From the NCBI RefSeq assembly GCF_918698155.1, contig NZ_CAKKLX010000014.1, positions 1-64,000 of the forward strand: a DNA stretch of 64,000 nucleotides. Reading direction: 5' to 3'. Of the stretch, positions 44,005 to 53,705 are shown in pieces; position 1 is the first letter of the stretch; the number at the start of each line of letters is the position of its first letter. Below the pieces are notes generated by a model that was not told the origin of the DNA, searched no databases, and was given only the letters and a program-made list of their open reading frames with translations. The position numbers and the translations under genes are program-made. This DNA is from Roseomonas sp. CECT 9278. GTDB taxonomy: Bacteria; Pseudomonadota; Alphaproteobacteria; Acetobacterales; Acetobacteraceae.

Positions 44005-45006
44005 TCAGGTCCGGCGACGACGCGCGGCGGCTTCCTCGCGGCGGATCTCGACGATCAGCTCGTAGTCGGCGTGGCGAACCTCACGGTAGCCGGTGCCGGC
44101 GCCGCGCTCGACCTGGCGGTAGATCTCCGGGTGCGCGGTGGGCAGCGCCAGGTGGAAGCGCTTCCAGTCCTCCTTGAAGGCGGCCGGCAGGTCGGTGCGC
44201 GCGGTGTGCGGGCCGTTCACGATCGGCTCGCTGGTCCAGATGATGCGCATGTCGCGCATGTTCAGCATGCCCTTGTCGACCATGGCGCGCAGGTTGCCGC
44301 GCGTGTAGCCCTGGTTGACGTCGCCCTGGCCCGAGGCCCAGGTGACCGCGGCGTCGTATTGCCGCTGCACCACCGCCACCACCGCCTGTTCATGCCCGCC
44401 GCCGAAGCCGGTGCGCGAGAAGTACGCAGTGCCGTCCACCGCGATGCCGGCGCGGCGCAGCGCGAAGCGCGGGATCAGGTAGCCCGAGGTCGAGTTGGGG
44501 TCGGCCCAGGCCAGCGACTTGCCGCGCATCTGCTCGAGGTTCGTGATGCCGGAATCGGCGCGGGTGATCATCACCGCGACGTAGGAGATGGAGCCGTCGG
44601 CCTCCTGCGCGGTCAGCAGGGGTTCGACGCCGCCATTGGTGTCGAGCCAGGCGCCGGCATAGGCCGAGGCACCGAGCGCGGCGATCTCGATCTGCTTCGC
44701 GCTGAAGGCCTGCTGCACGCCGGCGTAGTCGGAAGCCGGGAACAGCCGCGTCGGCACGCCGAAGGTGCGTTCGAGCAATTCGCGATAGGCGCCGAAGCGG
44801 CCGAGCCGGTCGGCCTCGTTTTCGCCGCCCAGCAGGCCGACGCGCAACTGCGGCACCTGGTCGACCCAGGGGCGGCGGCCGGCGGCGGGGAAGCCGTCGG
44901 TGAAGCTCTCGGTGCGGCGGGGGTTCCAGGCGGCCTGGGCGCGCGCCAGGGCGGGCGTCAGGGCGGCGCCGGCGGCAAGCCCGGCAAGCGTACGGCGGGT
45001 GATCAT
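44005..45006 (-). CDS. phnD: Phosphonate ABC transporter substrate-binding protein PhnD
   Basis: A 333-residue periplasmic receptor: twin-arginine-like signal (ITRRTLAGLAAGAALTPALA) and a PhnD-type type II binding fold with LRVGLLGGENEADRLGRFGAYRELL (about 53-77), DYAGVQQAFSAKQIEIAALGAS and the WADPNSTSGYLIP phosphate-binding loop. It binds phosphonates or phosphate/phosphite outside the membrane. It lies 22 bp after phnC and 46 bp before the first phnE. The start at 45006 places the signal peptide at the N-terminus. Confidence 0.93.
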   Translation of the reverse strand: MITRRTLAGLAAGAALTPALARAQAAWNPRRTESFTDGFPAAGRRPWVDQVPQLRVGLLGGENEADRLGRFGAYRELLERTFGVPTRLFPASDYAGVQQAFSAKQIEIAALGASAYAGAWLDTNGGVEPLLTAQEADGSISYVAVMITRADSGITNLEQMRGKSLAWADPNSTSGYLIPRFALRRAGIAVDGTAYFSRTGFGGGHEQAVVAVVQRQYDAAVTWASGQGDVNQGYTRGNLRAMVDKGMLNMRDMRIIWTSEPIVNGPHTARTDLPAAFKEDWKRFHLALPTAHPEIYRQVERGAGTGYREVRHADYELIVEIRREEAAARRRRT

Positions 45007-45028
45007 GGGCGTTTTCCTTCTCGGCGGA

Positions 45029-45829
45029 TCAGGCGGGCACGGCCTGGCGCGGCGGCGGGGCGCCGACGGCAGCGGCGGCTTCCTCGGCGAATTCGGCCTC
45101 GCTGACGCCATAGACCTCGCGGATGCGCTGGGCGGTCAGGGTCTCGGGCGGGCCGTCGAACACCACGCGCCCGGCGTTCAGCGCGACGATGCGCCCGCAA
45201 TACTCGCGCGCCGTGGTCAGGTCGTGCAGGTTGACCAGCACGGTGATGCCGTCGCGGTTCACGCCGCGCAGCGCGTCCATCACGGTGCGTGCGTTGCGCG
45301 GATCAAGGCTCGCGATGGGTTCGTCGGCCAGGATGATGCGCGGTTCCTGCAGCAGCGCGCGGGCGATCGCGACACGCTGCTGCTGCCCGCCCGACAGCGT
45401 GTCGGCGCGCTGCAGGGCGGTCTCGGCCAGGTCGAAGCGATCCAGCGCGGCCAGCGCCATGGCGCGTTCCTCGGCGGTGAACATCCGCAGCAGCGAGGAA
45501 AGCATCGGCCGGCGGTTCAGCCGCCCGACCAGCACGTTGGTCAGCACATCGAGCCGCTGCACCAGGTTGAACTGCTGGAAGATCATGGCGCAGCGCATGC
45601 GCCAGTCGCGCAGCGCCTGGCCGCGCAGCGCGGTCACGTCGGTGCCTTCGAAGCGCACGCGGCCTTCGGACGGGTCGGTCAGCCGGTTGATCATGCGCAG
45701 CATGGTCGACTTGCCGGCGCCGGAGCGGCCGATCACGCCCACCATCTGCCCGGCGCCGATCGACAGCGTCACGCCGTCCACGGCGGTCTTGGCGCCGAAG
45801 CGGCGCGTCAGTCCCTCGATCTCGAGCAT
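45029..45829 (-). CDS. phnC: Phosphonate ABC transporter ATP-binding protein PhnC
   Basis: A 266-residue ABC ATPase: Walker [10 protein letters not shown] (about 36-44), Q-loop in [13 protein letters not shown], signature LSGGQQQR, Walker B RIILADEP, and the switch His in LVNLHDL. The [17 protein letters not shown] segment and the whole gene order phnC-phnD-phnE-phnE identify PhnC. First gene of the operon, 41 bp downstream of a Pho-box-like direct repeat. Confidence 0.94.
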   Translation of the reverse strand: MLEIEGLTRRFGAKTAVDGVTLSIGAGQMVGVIGRSGAGKSTMLRMINRLTDPSEGRVRFEGTDVTALRGQALRDWRMRCAMIFQQFNLVQRLDVLTNVLVGRLNRRPMLSSLLRMFTAEERAMALAALDRFDLAETALQRADTLSGGQQQRVAIARALLQEPRIILADEPIASLDPRNARTVMDALRGVNRDGITVLVNLHDLTTAREYCGRIVALNAGRVVFDGPPETLTAQRIREVYGVSEAEFAEEAAAAVGAPPPRQAVPA

Positions 45830-45869
45830 TCGCACCCGCCCTGCTGCGCCGCGGCAGTAGCAGCGTGAG

Positions 45870-45898
45870 ATGACGCCGAGATGACACCTGCATGACCA
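45870..45898 (-). promoter_or_regulatory. Pho-box-like triple direct repeat upstream of phnC
   Basis: On the minus strand GTCAT occurs three times at exactly 11 bp spacing (45896-45892, 45885-45881, 45874-45870), in the contexts TGGTCAT, GTGTCAT and GCGTCAT. This matches the PhoB-type arrangement of CTGTCAT repeats with 4 bp spacers. It lies 41 bp before the phnC start, so PhoB activation under phosphate starvation is likely. Confidence 0.7.
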
Positions 45899-45972
45899 CC
45901 ACAAGTCGCCGCGTGGTTGCTGCGCCGCGCCCCGGGCGGCACCATGCGCGCAACCAGAACCGGAGGACTGCC

Positions 45973-46944
45973 ATGACCACCCGCCGCGCCCTTCTCGCCG
46001 CCCCGTTCGTGCTGCCCGCCATGGCTGGAACGGCCCGCGCGCAGGATGCCTGGCCGTCGCGCACCATTGCCGTGCTGCTGGGCTATCCGCCGGGCGGCGT
46101 GACCGACTTCGCCTCCCGCGCGGTCTGCGAACGCCTGGGCCGCGGGCTGGGCCAGACGGTGGTGCTGGAGAACCGCCCGGGGGCCGCGACAGCCGTGGCG
46201 AATACCGCCGTCGCGCAGGCGCGCCCGGATGGCTACACGCTGCTGATGGGCACCTCGACCCTGGCGATCAACCCGGCCTTGCAGCCGACCCTGACGCCCC
46301 GCGACCCGATGGCGGAGCTGACGCCGATCGGCACGGTGTTCCGCACCGCCTTCGTGCTGCACGTGCACCCTTCCGTGCCGGCGCGCAGTGCGGCGGAGCT
46401 GATCGCCTATGCCAGGGCCAATCCGGGGAAGATGAATTTCGGGTCGTCGGGCACCGGGGCGGTGAACCACCTGTGCCTCGAACTGTTCCGCGCGCGCGCC
46501 GGGATCGACGTGGTGCACGTGCCCTATCGCGGCGGCGCGGCGGCGCTGCTCGACCTGCGGGCGGGGCGCATCCAGGGCATGTTCAACGCGGTGCAGGAGG
46601 CACTGCCGGCGGTGCGCGAGGGCGCGACGCGCGCGCTCGCGATCTCCTCGAAGCAACGCGCCACGGCGATGCCCGACCTGCCGCCGCTCGCCGACACGCT
46701 GGCCGATTTCGACGGCGTGTTCTGGCAGGGGTTGTTCGGCCCGGCCGGCCTGCCCGCGCCCATCGTCGCGCGCGCCGGTGCCGCGCTGCGCGAGGCGACC
46801 AGCGACCCCAGCCTGGTCGCGCGCATGGCCGAACAGGGCGTGGCGCTCACGACCGGCGACGATGCCGCACTGCGCCGTACCCTCGTGGAGGAAACGCAGA
46901 TGTGGGGCCGCCTCATTCGCGAGCAGAATATCCGGCCGGAATAG
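45973..46944 (+). CDS. Bug/TctC-family tripartite tricarboxylate receptor
   Basis: A 323-residue Bug-family receptor with signal peptide ([22 protein letters not shown]) and pocket loops [16 protein letters not shown] and [15 protein letters not shown]. It is divergent from phnC; the 143 bp between them carries the Pho-like repeats, about 75 bp from this start, so phosphate control of this gene too is possible. GGAGG precedes the start. No membrane partners nearby. Confidence 0.92.
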   Translation: MTTRRALLAAPFVLPAMAGTARAQDAWPSRTIAVLLGYPPGGVTDFASRAVCERLGRGLGQTVVLENRPGAATAVANTAVAQARPDGYTLLMGTSTLAINPALQPTLTPRDPMAELTPIGTVFRTAFVLHVHPSVPARSAAELIAYARANPGKMNFGSSGTGAVNHLCLELFRARAGIDVVHVPYRGGAAALLDLRAGRIQGMFNAVQEALPAVREGATRALAISSKQRATAMPDLPPLADTLADFDGVFWQGLFGPAGLPAPIVARAGAALREATSDPSLVARMAEQGVALTTGDDAALRRTLVEETQMWGRLIREQNIRPE

Positions 46945-47022
46945 CCCGGGGCCTTCGCGCGGGCGCGATACTTGCTAGGCTCGCGGCCCGCGGGTGCTGC
47001 ACCCGCGCAATGGGAGAGGCCG

Positions 47023-48636
47023 ATGACACCGACTTCACGCCTGGCAGCCGGCATCCTGGCCGGCGCCTTCGCGGCGTCCGCCGGCGCCGCGCTGGCGCAG
47101 CAGCCGCGCACGCTGCGCATCGCCATGACCGCGACCGACGTGCCGACCACCACCGGCATGCCCAATAACGGCTTCGAGGGCGTGCGGTTCCTCGGCTACC
47201 CGGTCTTCGAATCCCTGGTGCTGTGGGACCTGAGCAGCGGCGACCGCGTCGCGGGCCTGCGCCCGGGCCTGGCCGAGCGCTGGGAGCAGGACGCCAACGA
47301 CCCCAAGGTGTGGCGCTTCCACCTGCGCCGCGGCGTGACCTTCCACGACGGCACGGCGTTCAACGCCGATGCGGTGGTGTGGAACCTGGATCGCTATTTC
47401 CGCAACGACAGCCCGCAATTCGACGCCACCGGCAGCGCCATCGCGCGCGGGCGCATCCCCGTGCTGGAATCCTACCGCAAGGTGGATGACTTCACCGTGG
47501 AACTGACCACCACGCGGCCGGTCTCGTACTGGCCCTACCTGGTCACCTACATCATGCTGACCTCGCCGCAATCCTTCGAGGCCGGCGGGCGTGACTGGGG
47601 CCGCGTGGCGGCGCTGCCGCCGGCGGGGACCGGGCCGTTCCGGCTGTCGCGCTTCGTGCCGCGGCAATCCGCGGAGCTGACGCGCAACGACGGCTACTGG
47701 AACGCGCAGGGGCGCGCGCAGGTCGATCGCATCCTGCTGCTGCCGATGCCCGAGGCGAATACGCGCCTGGCGGCGCTGCGGTCGAACCAGGTCGACTGGA
47801 TCGAGGTGCCGCCGCCCGACGCCATCCCCTCGCTGCGGCAGGCCGGCTTCAACGTGGTGACGGGGTCCTACCCGCATGTCTGGCCCTGGGTTTTCGCGGT
47901 CGGGCGCGACGGCAGCCCGGTGGCTGACGTGCGCGTGCGCCAGGCGCTGAACTACTGCTTCGACCGCGCGGGCATGGTGACGCTGCTGAACGGCACGGCG
48001 GAACCCTCGGTCGGCTTCTTCAAGCCGAATGATCCGAATTTCGGCAATCCGACGCATCGCTATCGCCTCGATCCCGCGCGCGGGCGTGCGTTGCTGGCCG
48101 AGGCCGGGCACACCGCGGCCCGGCCGCTGACGGTGCGGATCGGCATCTCGAATTCCGGCTCGGGCCAGATGCTGCCGCTGCCGATGAACGAGTTCCTGCA
48201 GCAATCGCTCCAGGAAAACTGCGGCGTGCGCGTGAACTTCGAGGTGGTGGAGTGGAACACGCTGCTCGGCGCGCTGCGCGCGGCACCCGACCAGCCGCAA
48301 TGGCTGCGCGCGGATGCGGTGAACATCTCGCTGGTGTCGTCCGACCCGTCGCAGATGGCGCGGTGGTTCATCAGCGCCAATTTCTCGCCGCGCGGGTCCA
48401 ATGCCGGGCATTGGCGGGATGAACAGTTCGACGCCGCCTTCGCCGCGCTGGAGACCGAACGCGATCCGGCGCGCCAGGCTGCGCTGCTGCGCACCGCGCA
48501 TGAACGGCTGGTGGACAACCCGCCCTGGCTGTGGATCGTGCATGACCTGAACCCGCGGGCCATGAGCCGCCGGGTGACCGGCTTCACCCCCGTGCAGTCC
48601 TGGTTCGTCGACCTGACGCGGGTGAACGTGCAGTAG
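47023..48636 (+). CDS. ABC transporter substrate-binding protein, family 5
   Basis: A 537-residue periplasmic binding protein with signal peptide (residues 1-26, AALAQ) and the SBP_bac_5 segment WRFHLRRGVTFHDGTAFNAD (about 102-121). It is a paralogue of the protein at 39084-40715. It lies about 80 bp after a Bug gene and before a NIPSNAP gene. A short perfect hairpin (46989-47007) precedes its GGGAGAGG ribosome-binding site. No ABC permease or ATPase accompanies it. Confidence 0.92.
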   Translation: MTPTSRLAAGILAGAFAASAGAALAQQPRTLRIAMTATDVPTTTGMPNNGFEGVRFLGYPVFESLVLWDLSSGDRVAGLRPGLAERWEQDANDPKVWRFHLRRGVTFHDGTAFNADAVVWNLDRYFRNDSPQFDATGSAIARGRIPVLESYRKVDDFTVELTTTRPVSYWPYLVTYIMLTSPQSFEAGGRDWGRVAALPPAGTGPFRLSRFVPRQSAELTRNDGYWNAQGRAQVDRILLLPMPEANTRLAALRSNQVDWIEVPPPDAIPSLRQAGFNVVTGSYPHVWPWVFAVGRDGSPVADVRVRQALNYCFDRAGMVTLLNGTAEPSVGFFKPNDPNFGNPTHRYRLDPARGRALLAEAGHTAARPLTVRIGISNSGSGQMLPLPMNEFLQQSLQENCGVRVNFEVVEWNTLLGALRAAPDQPQWLRADAVNISLVSSDPSQMARWFISANFSPRGSNAGHWRDEQFDAAFAALETERDPARQAALLRTAHERLVDNPPWLWIVHDLNPRAMSRRVTGFTPVQSWFVDLTRVNVQ

Positions 48637-48643
48637 CGCCGCG

Positions 48644-48663
48644 CGATCGCCCCGGGGCGATCG
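48644..48663 (+). terminator. Palindrome after the family 5 binding-protein gene
   Basis: CGATCGCCCC (48644-48653) is directly followed by its reverse complement (48654-48663), 7 bp after the stop. It has no T tract, so it is a possible weak terminator or mRNA 3' end structure. Confidence 0.4.
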
Positions 48664-48749
48664 GTCTCCCACGTGATGGCGCCGGCCGGCGGATCGGGCC
48701 CGCCGCCGGCGCCGGCACCGTCACGCCGGCCCGTCGAGGAGCCCCCGCC

Positions 48750-49076
48750 ATGATCGTCGACCTGCGGATCTACACCTGCCTGCCCAACCGCGTGGCGGAG
48801 TTCGTCGCGCTGTACGAGGAAAAGGGCTGGCCGATCCAGCAGAAGCACCTCGGCAATTGCGTGGGCTGGTACACCACCATCGAGGGCGCGCTGAACACCA
48901 TCGTCCACATGTGGGGCTATGCCGACCAGGCGGATCGCGAGCGCCGCCGCGCCGCCATGGCCGCCGACCCGGCCTGGGGCGACTACCTGGCCGAGGTCGG
49001 CCGGCGCGGCATCCTGGTCAGCATGGAGAACCGCATCGTGAAGCCGACGACATTCTTCGCGGCGCAGCGGGGCTGA
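48750..49076 (+). CDS. NIPSNAP-family protein
   Basis: A 108-residue NIPSNAP-domain protein (VDLRIYTCLPNRVAEFVALYEEKG at the N-terminus, VHMWGYADQADRERRRAAM in the core). It is a paralogue of 13510-13836 and likewise follows a solute-binding protein gene. Its TGA stop abuts the stop of the convergent EamA gene, giving TGATCA at the junction. Function unknown; a catabolic accessory role is inferred from repeated context. Confidence 0.88.
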   Translation: MIVDLRIYTCLPNRVAEFVALYEEKGWPIQQKHLGNCVGWYTTIEGALNTIVHMWGYADQADRERRRAAMAADPAWGDYLAEVGRRGILVSMENRIVKPTTFFAAQRG

Positions 49077-49982
49077 TCAGCGCCCCAGCAGCACCAGTAC
49101 CACGCCCGCCACCACCACCAGCGCGCCGATCACGTCGCTGCGCTTCATGCGTTCGCGCAGGAAGAAGCGGCTGAACAGCAGGGTGAACAGGATCTCGACC
49201 TGACCCACCGCGCGCACCAGCGCGACCGGCGCATAGGCGAAGCCGGTGAACCAGCAGGCCGATCCCATCGCCGACAGCGCGCCGACCTGCGCCGAGGACC
49301 GCCAGGTGCGGAACAGGTCCGGGATCGACCGGCGTTCCGTCGCCAACAGCCACGACCCCTGCATCAGCGTCTGCATCACGTTGATCACCACCAGCGTCTC
49401 CAGCGCGCGCAGCGTGGCGTCAGGTCCGTCCAGCGCCTGGGTCGCCTCGCGGATCGCCAGCGCACACAGCGCGAAGGCCAGGCCGGCGCCCAGGCCATAG
49501 AGCGCGCTCGGCTGCGCCGTGGCGGCCGCGACATCGCGCAGCGACGCCACCCGCCCGGCGAGCGACAGATACAGCGTGCCCCCCACGGACACCGCGATGC
49601 CCGCCCAGGACAGCAGCCCGAAGGACTCGCCCAGGAATACCAGCGCGATCAGCGCGGCCTGCACCGCCTCGGTCTTGGAATAGGCCGTGCCGACCGCGAA
49701 GCCGCGCTGCCCGAAGGACATGATCAGCAGGTTCGTCCCGATGATCTGCCCCAGCCCGCCCAGCGCGCAGAACACCAGGTAGGTCGGCGTCGGCGCCGAG
49801 AGGCTGCCGCCGAAGATCGCGAGATACAGCGCCACCAGCGCGATGCCCACCGGCACGCCGTACAGGTAGCGCACCACCGCCGCCGCATTCACGCTGAGCT
49901 GCCCGCGCAGCCGCTGCTGCAACGCCGTCCGCCAGGTCTGGAACAGCCCTGCGAGCAGCGTCGCGGCAACCCAGACGGGCAT
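49077..49982 (-). CDS. EamA/DMT-family transporter
   Basis: A 301-residue membrane protein of the drug/metabolite transporter superfamily with about ten helices in two EamA-like halves. AVGTAYSKTEAVQAALIALVFLGE (first half) and ALVRAVGQVEILFTLLFSRFFLRERM (second half) are typical helix-loop features. It probably exports a small metabolite. Its start overlaps the stop of the upstream enolase-superfamily gene by 1 bp, so both are in one operon. Confidence 0.88.
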   Translation of the reverse strand: MPVWVAATLLAGLFQTWRTALQQRLRGQLSVNAAAVVRYLYGVPVGIALVALYLAIFGGSLSAPTPTYLVFCALGGLGQIIGTNLLIMSFGQRGFAVGTAYSKTEAVQAALIALVFLGESFGLLSWAGIAVSVGGTLYLSLAGRVASLRDVAAATAQPSALYGLGAGLAFALCALAIREATQALDGPDATLRALETLVVINVMQTLMQGSWLLATERRSIPDLFRTWRSSAQVGALSAMGSACWFTGFAYAPVALVRAVGQVEILFTLLFSRFFLRERMKRSDVIGALVVVAGVVLVLLGR

Positions 49983-51133
49983 CAGCCGAGCCTCGGGTCG
50001 AGCCAGGGTCTGGGCATGGGCTGCCAGGGGGTGAGGCGCGCGCCGGCCTCGTCGATCGCGCTGCCCAGGCCGGGCGATGCGGGCAGCGTGGCGGCGCCGC
50101 GGTCGAAGCGCAGGTCGTGGCCGCCCACCAGCGTGAAGAAGCGGTCGGTCTCGCCGAACTGCACTTCCAGCGGCAACAGGTTCGGCAGGGTCGCGCAGAG
50201 CTGCACCGAATGCGCGTGGCAGATCGGGCCCGTCGGGTTGTGCGGCGCGATCTCGATGCCCGCGGTCTGCGCCAGCGCGGCGATGCGGCGGATTTCCTCG
50301 TGCCCGCCGGCGTATTTGATGTCGGGCATCAGCACGTCGTAGCAGCCGGTCTCGATCAGCGGGCGATAGGCCGCGAGCCCGGCCAGCGTCTCCGCGCCCG
50401 CGAGGCGCATGCCGCGGTCATTCGCCATGGATCGGATGCGGCGGATCTCGGGGTGGTTCGCCTCGCTGACCGGGCATTCCAGCCAGAACAGGCCGTATGC
50501 CGCGACATCGCGCACCAGCCGCGCCGCGCCGCCGGGCGAAAAGCGCCAATGCGCGTCCACCATCACGTCGATGCCGGGGCCCACCGCATCGCGCACCGCG
50601 GCGATGCGCGCCAGGCCCTGGTCATACGCCGCGCGCTGCGATGCGTCGGCCGCGTCCTCCCACACCAGGGGCTCGAAGGGGGCGAGCTTCACGGCGCGGA
50701 AGCCGTCCGCCACCGCGCGCGTGGCGGCGGCGGCGAAGCCCTCCGGCGTGCGCGGATTGGCGCCGCGATTGATGTTCGCATAGAGCGGCACCGCATCGCG
50801 CAACGCACCGCCGAGCAGCGCATGGATCGGGCGGCCGGCATCCTGCCCCGCCAGGTCCCACAGCGCCTGTTCGAAGGCCGACAGCAACGCATGTGCCACC
50901 AGCCCGCCTGGCGCATGGGGGATCAGCCGCGCGATGCGGTTGCGCTGCCCGGCATCCGCGCCGGCCACATTGGCGGCGAGGCGCGCGGCCTCGGCCGCCA
51001 GCAGCGCCTCCTGGTTGGACAGCGTGCATTCGCCGATGCCGGTGTGCCCGCAGTCGGTGCGCACCAGCAGGAAGGACCAGTTGGTCTTGGGCGTGACATT
51101 GACGCCGAGGAAGTCGAGCGAAGCGATGCGCAT
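49982..51133 (-). CDS. Mandelate racemase/muconate lactonising enzyme-family protein
   Basis: A 383-residue enolase-superfamily enzyme. Metal ligands are seen as Asp in DVMVDAHWRF (about 195), Glu in WLECPVSE and Glu in GAETLAG; a catalytic Lys is likely in RAVKLAPF, and HNPTGPI supplies the His opposite. It would abstract a proton alpha to a carboxylate, most likely dehydrating a sugar acid. It sits between a Bug receptor (2 bp upstream) and an EamA transporter, suggesting uptake and processing of one sugar-acid-like substrate. Confidence 0.9.
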   Translation of the reverse strand: MRIASLDFLGVNVTPKTNWSFLLVRTDCGHTGIGECTLSNQEALLAAEAARLAANVAGADAGQRNRIARLIPHAPGGLVAHALLSAFEQALWDLAGQDAGRPIHALLGGALRDAVPLYANINRGANPRTPEGFAAAATRAVADGFRAVKLAPFEPLVWEDAADASQRAAYDQGLARIAAVRDAVGPGIDVMVDAHWRFSPGGAARLVRDVAAYGLFWLECPVSEANHPEIRRIRSMANDRGMRLAGAETLAGLAAYRPLIETGCYDVLMPDIKYAGGHEEIRRIAALAQTAGIEIAPHNPTGPICHAHSVQLCATLPNLLPLEVQFGETDRFFTLVGGHDLRFDRGAATLPASPGLGSAIDEAGARLTPWQPMPRPWLDPRLG

Positions 51134-51135
51134 CC

Positions 51136-52107
51136 CTATTGCGCCGTGATGTTCGCGCCGGCGGCCAGGCGCTTCCACTGCGCGATGTCGGCGTCGATCC
51201 GCTGCTGGAACTCGGCGGGGGAGGAGACCACCAGCGTGCCGCCGAGCAATCGGATGCGATCGGCCAGCTGCGCGTTCGGGCGCAGCTTCACCAGTTCCGC
51301 CAACAGGCGCTCGCGCACCGGGGCTGGCGTGCCCTTCGGCGCCAGCAGGCCGTTCCAGGCCACGGTCTCGAAGCCCGGCAGGCCGCTCTCGTGCACGGTC
51401 GGCGTGTCCGGCAGGTCGGCCAGGCGCGTCATGGAGGTCACGGCCAGCAGCTTCACCTCGCCGCTGCGGACCTGCGGCATGACATTGACCAGGTTGCCGA
51501 AGGCGAGCGGCGCCTCGCCGGCGATCACCGCCTGCACCAGCGCCGGCGCGCCCCGGTACGGCACGTGCACGATGTCGAGCCCGGCCTGGGACTTGAACAA
51601 CTCCATGTTCATATGCGCCGAGGACCCCACCCCGGCCGAGGCGTAGTTCAGGCCGCCCGGCCGCGCGCGCGCCGTGGCGATCAGCTCCGCGACACTGGCC
51701 ACCGGCAGCACGCGTGGGTTGACGATCAGCGCATTCGGCCCGGTCACCAGCAGCGAGACAGGATCGAAGGCATTCGTCAGGTCATACGGCAGGTCGCGGT
51801 AGATCGCCGCGTTGATCCCGTTCGAACCGGCATTGCCGAGCAACAGGGAATAGCCGTCGGGCGGGCTGCGGAAGGCGGCCTCGACGCCGATGCGCCCGCC
51901 GGCGCCGCCGCGGTTGTCGATCACGAAGGGCTGGCCGAGTGCTGCTTCCAGCAGCGGGGCAAACAGTCGCGCCGTCGTGTCGTTCCCGCTGCCGGGCGTG
52001 TCGGGCAGGATCAGTCGCACCGGGCGCGTCGGCCAGGGCGCCTGGGCCAGCGCCGGCAAGGCAAGCCCGCCGGCGGCGGCCGCGAGAAGGGTGCGGCGGT
52101 GCGTCAT
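51136..52107 (-). CDS. Bug/TctC-family receptor linked to an enolase-superfamily enzyme
   Basis: A 323-residue Bug-family receptor with signal peptide (ending ALAQ, about residue 22) and loops LILPDTPGSGNDTTAR and GQPFVIDNRGGAGG. It ends 2 bp before the mandelate-racemase-like gene starts, so receptor, enzyme and EamA transporter form one operon. This is one of the few Bug genes here with an enzyme partner that could reveal its ligand. The 182 bp before its start shows nothing I can identify beyond a ribosome-binding site. Confidence 0.92.
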   Translation of the reverse strand: MTHRRTLLAAAAGGLALPALAQAPWPTRPVRLILPDTPGSGNDTTARLFAPLLEAALGQPFVIDNRGGAGGRIGVEAAFRSPPDGYSLLLGNAGSNGINAAIYRDLPYDLTNAFDPVSLLVTGPNALIVNPRVLPVASVAELIATARARPGGLNYASAGVGSSAHMNMELFKSQAGLDIVHVPYRGAPALVQAVIAGEAPLAFGNLVNVMPQVRSGEVKLLAVTSMTRLADLPDTPTVHESGLPGFETVAWNGLLAPKGTPAPVRERLLAELVKLRPNAQLADRIRLLGGTLVVSSPAEFQQRIDADIAQWKRLAAGANITAQ

Positions 52108-52289
52108 GTCTCGTTCCTCCGGAGGCGACGCAGCGTGGCCCGAAGCGCGCCGGCGTTCAATGCGCGGCGTGGCTGCGCCGGGCGGGCGGGATGCCGCCGC
52201 AACACGCGTCTGCGCCACCCCGTATCGTCACCGCCTGCCTGGCCGGTGGCTGCGCGCGGCCGCGGCGATGCCCTGCACGCCCCGCAACC

Positions 52290-53705
52290 TCAGCCGCGCC
52301 GCGTGCGCCCCCAGCCCGGATCTTCGACGACCATCGCGGACAGGCCCGCCTGCGCCAGCATCGCGGTGGTGGCGGCGTTGGCGTCGTCGCGCACCGCGGC
52401 TTCGTCCACATGCGGCAGCACGCGGTCGCGCATGAGGATGTCGCCGGCCACCACCACGTCGCGCACGTCGTGGCCATTGGCGAAATACACCACGCGATGC
52501 ACCGGCATGTTGGCCGGCAGCATGTGCGGGGCGTTCAGGTCCACGGTGATGATGTCGGCCTGCTTGCCGACCTCGAGGCTGCCGACGCGGTCGGCCATGC
52601 CGAGGCCCTTCGCGGCGTCGATGGTGATCATCTCCAGCGCCTTGCCTGGCGGCAGCACGGCCTCGTCGCGCGCGGCGCGCTGGTGGTAGCGCATGGCCTG
52701 GAACATGTGGCGGAACATGTCCGTGCTGCGGTCGGGCGCGGTGCCGTCGCTGCCCAGCATGACCGTCACGCCCGCATCCATCATGGCGATGGCCGGGCAG
52801 AAGCCGCGCACCGCCGCGATGGCGGACGGGTTGTGCACCACGGAGGTGCCGGTCTTCACCAGCGTCGCGATGTCGGCCTCGGTCAGGTCGGTGCAATGCG
52901 ACAGCCAGGCATCGGGGCCGAGCAGGCCGAACATGCGGTCCGCCAGCTCGATGGACCCGCCGCGATGGCCGTCCTGGTGGAACAGCGCCCCTGCCTTGGT
53001 GCCGATGTCGCGGATGACGCGGCCCTGCTTCTCGATCTCGGCCACCTTGGCGGCGTCGTGCGTGGCTTCGCGATAGACTGGCATCAGCGTCGCGCAGGTG
53101 ATGCGGCCGCGGCCGTGGTGGCGTTCCACCAGCGCGGCGATGGCCTCGGCCTGCTGGTCGAAGGGCACGTCGCGCACCGTGCCGTCCACGCCGCGATAGG
53201 GGCGCGGGAAGGGCGGGCGCGTCGGGCCCAGCACCATGATGCGGCGGATGCCGATGGCGTTCACGCCGGCCACATGCGCATCGCCATGCGCCGGGTCGTC
53301 CACGCGGCCGATGGAATCGCCGCCGCCCAGCAGCATCACCGATGTGGTGATGCCGAACTTCAGCTGTTCCAGCGCCGCGAGCGCGGCCTCCGCCCGCCAG
53401 AATTCAGGCGGCGAGGCGAGGGTGTAGATGATCCGGCAGGCTTCCGACCAGGCGGTGGAATCACCGCTGCCCATGGTCTTGACCAGCCCGTGCCCGGCAT
53501 GGGCGTGGCCGTCGATCAGCCCGGGCAGGATGGCCTTGCCGCGTGCATCGATGCGCTTGGGCGCGGCGTGCGCGGCCTCGACCTCGGCGCGTGGGCCGAC
53601 CGCGACGATGGTGTCGCCCGTCACCGCAACGGCGCCGTCGGGAATCACCCGGCGCGCACCGTCCATCGAGATGACGGTGCCGCCGGAAACCAGAAGATCG
53701 GCCAT
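52290..53705 (-). CDS. Amidohydrolase-family protein (cytosine deaminase/TRZ-ATZ type)
   Basis: A 471-residue metal-dependent hydrolase. Zinc ligands His67 and His69 lie in GLIDGHAHAGHG; further ligands are in HQDGHRGG, LSHC and MLGSDGTAPD (catalytic Asp). Beta-sandwich ends (DLLVSGGTVISMDG and VGKQADIITVDLNAP) complete the type I amidohydrolase fold. It would deaminate or dechlorinate a heterocyclic or amide compound. It directly follows a family 5 binding-protein gene (TGA-ATG junction), which probably supplies its substrate. Confidence 0.9.
   Translation of the reverse strand: MADLLVSGGTVISMDGARRVIPDGAVAVTGDTIVAVGPRAEVEAAHAAPKRIDARGKAILPGLIDGHAHAGHGLVKTMGSGDSTAWSEACRIIYTLASPPEFWRAEAALAALEQLKFGITTSVMLLGGGDSIGRVDDPAHGDAHVAGVNAIGIRRIMVLGPTRPPFPRPYRGVDGTVRDVPFDQQAEAIAALVERHHGRGRITCATLMPVYREATHDAAKVAEIEKQGRVIRDIGTKAGALFHQDGHRGGSIELADRMFGLLGPDAWLSHCTDLTEADIATLVKTGTSVVHNPSAIAAVRGFCPAIAMMDAGVTVMLGSDGTAPDRSTDMFRHMFQAMRYHQRAARDEAVLPPGKALEMITIDAAKGLGMADRVGSLEVGKQADIITVDLNAPHMLPANMPVHRVVYFANGHDVRDVVVAGDILMRDRVLPHVDEAAVRDDANAATTAMLAQAGLSAMVVEDPGWGRTRRG

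Noticed and set aside
46989-47007. Hairpin just before the family 5 binding-protein gene as terminator or riboswitch
   Set aside because: A single 9 bp stem with a one-base loop and no T tract is expected by chance in DNA this GC-rich.
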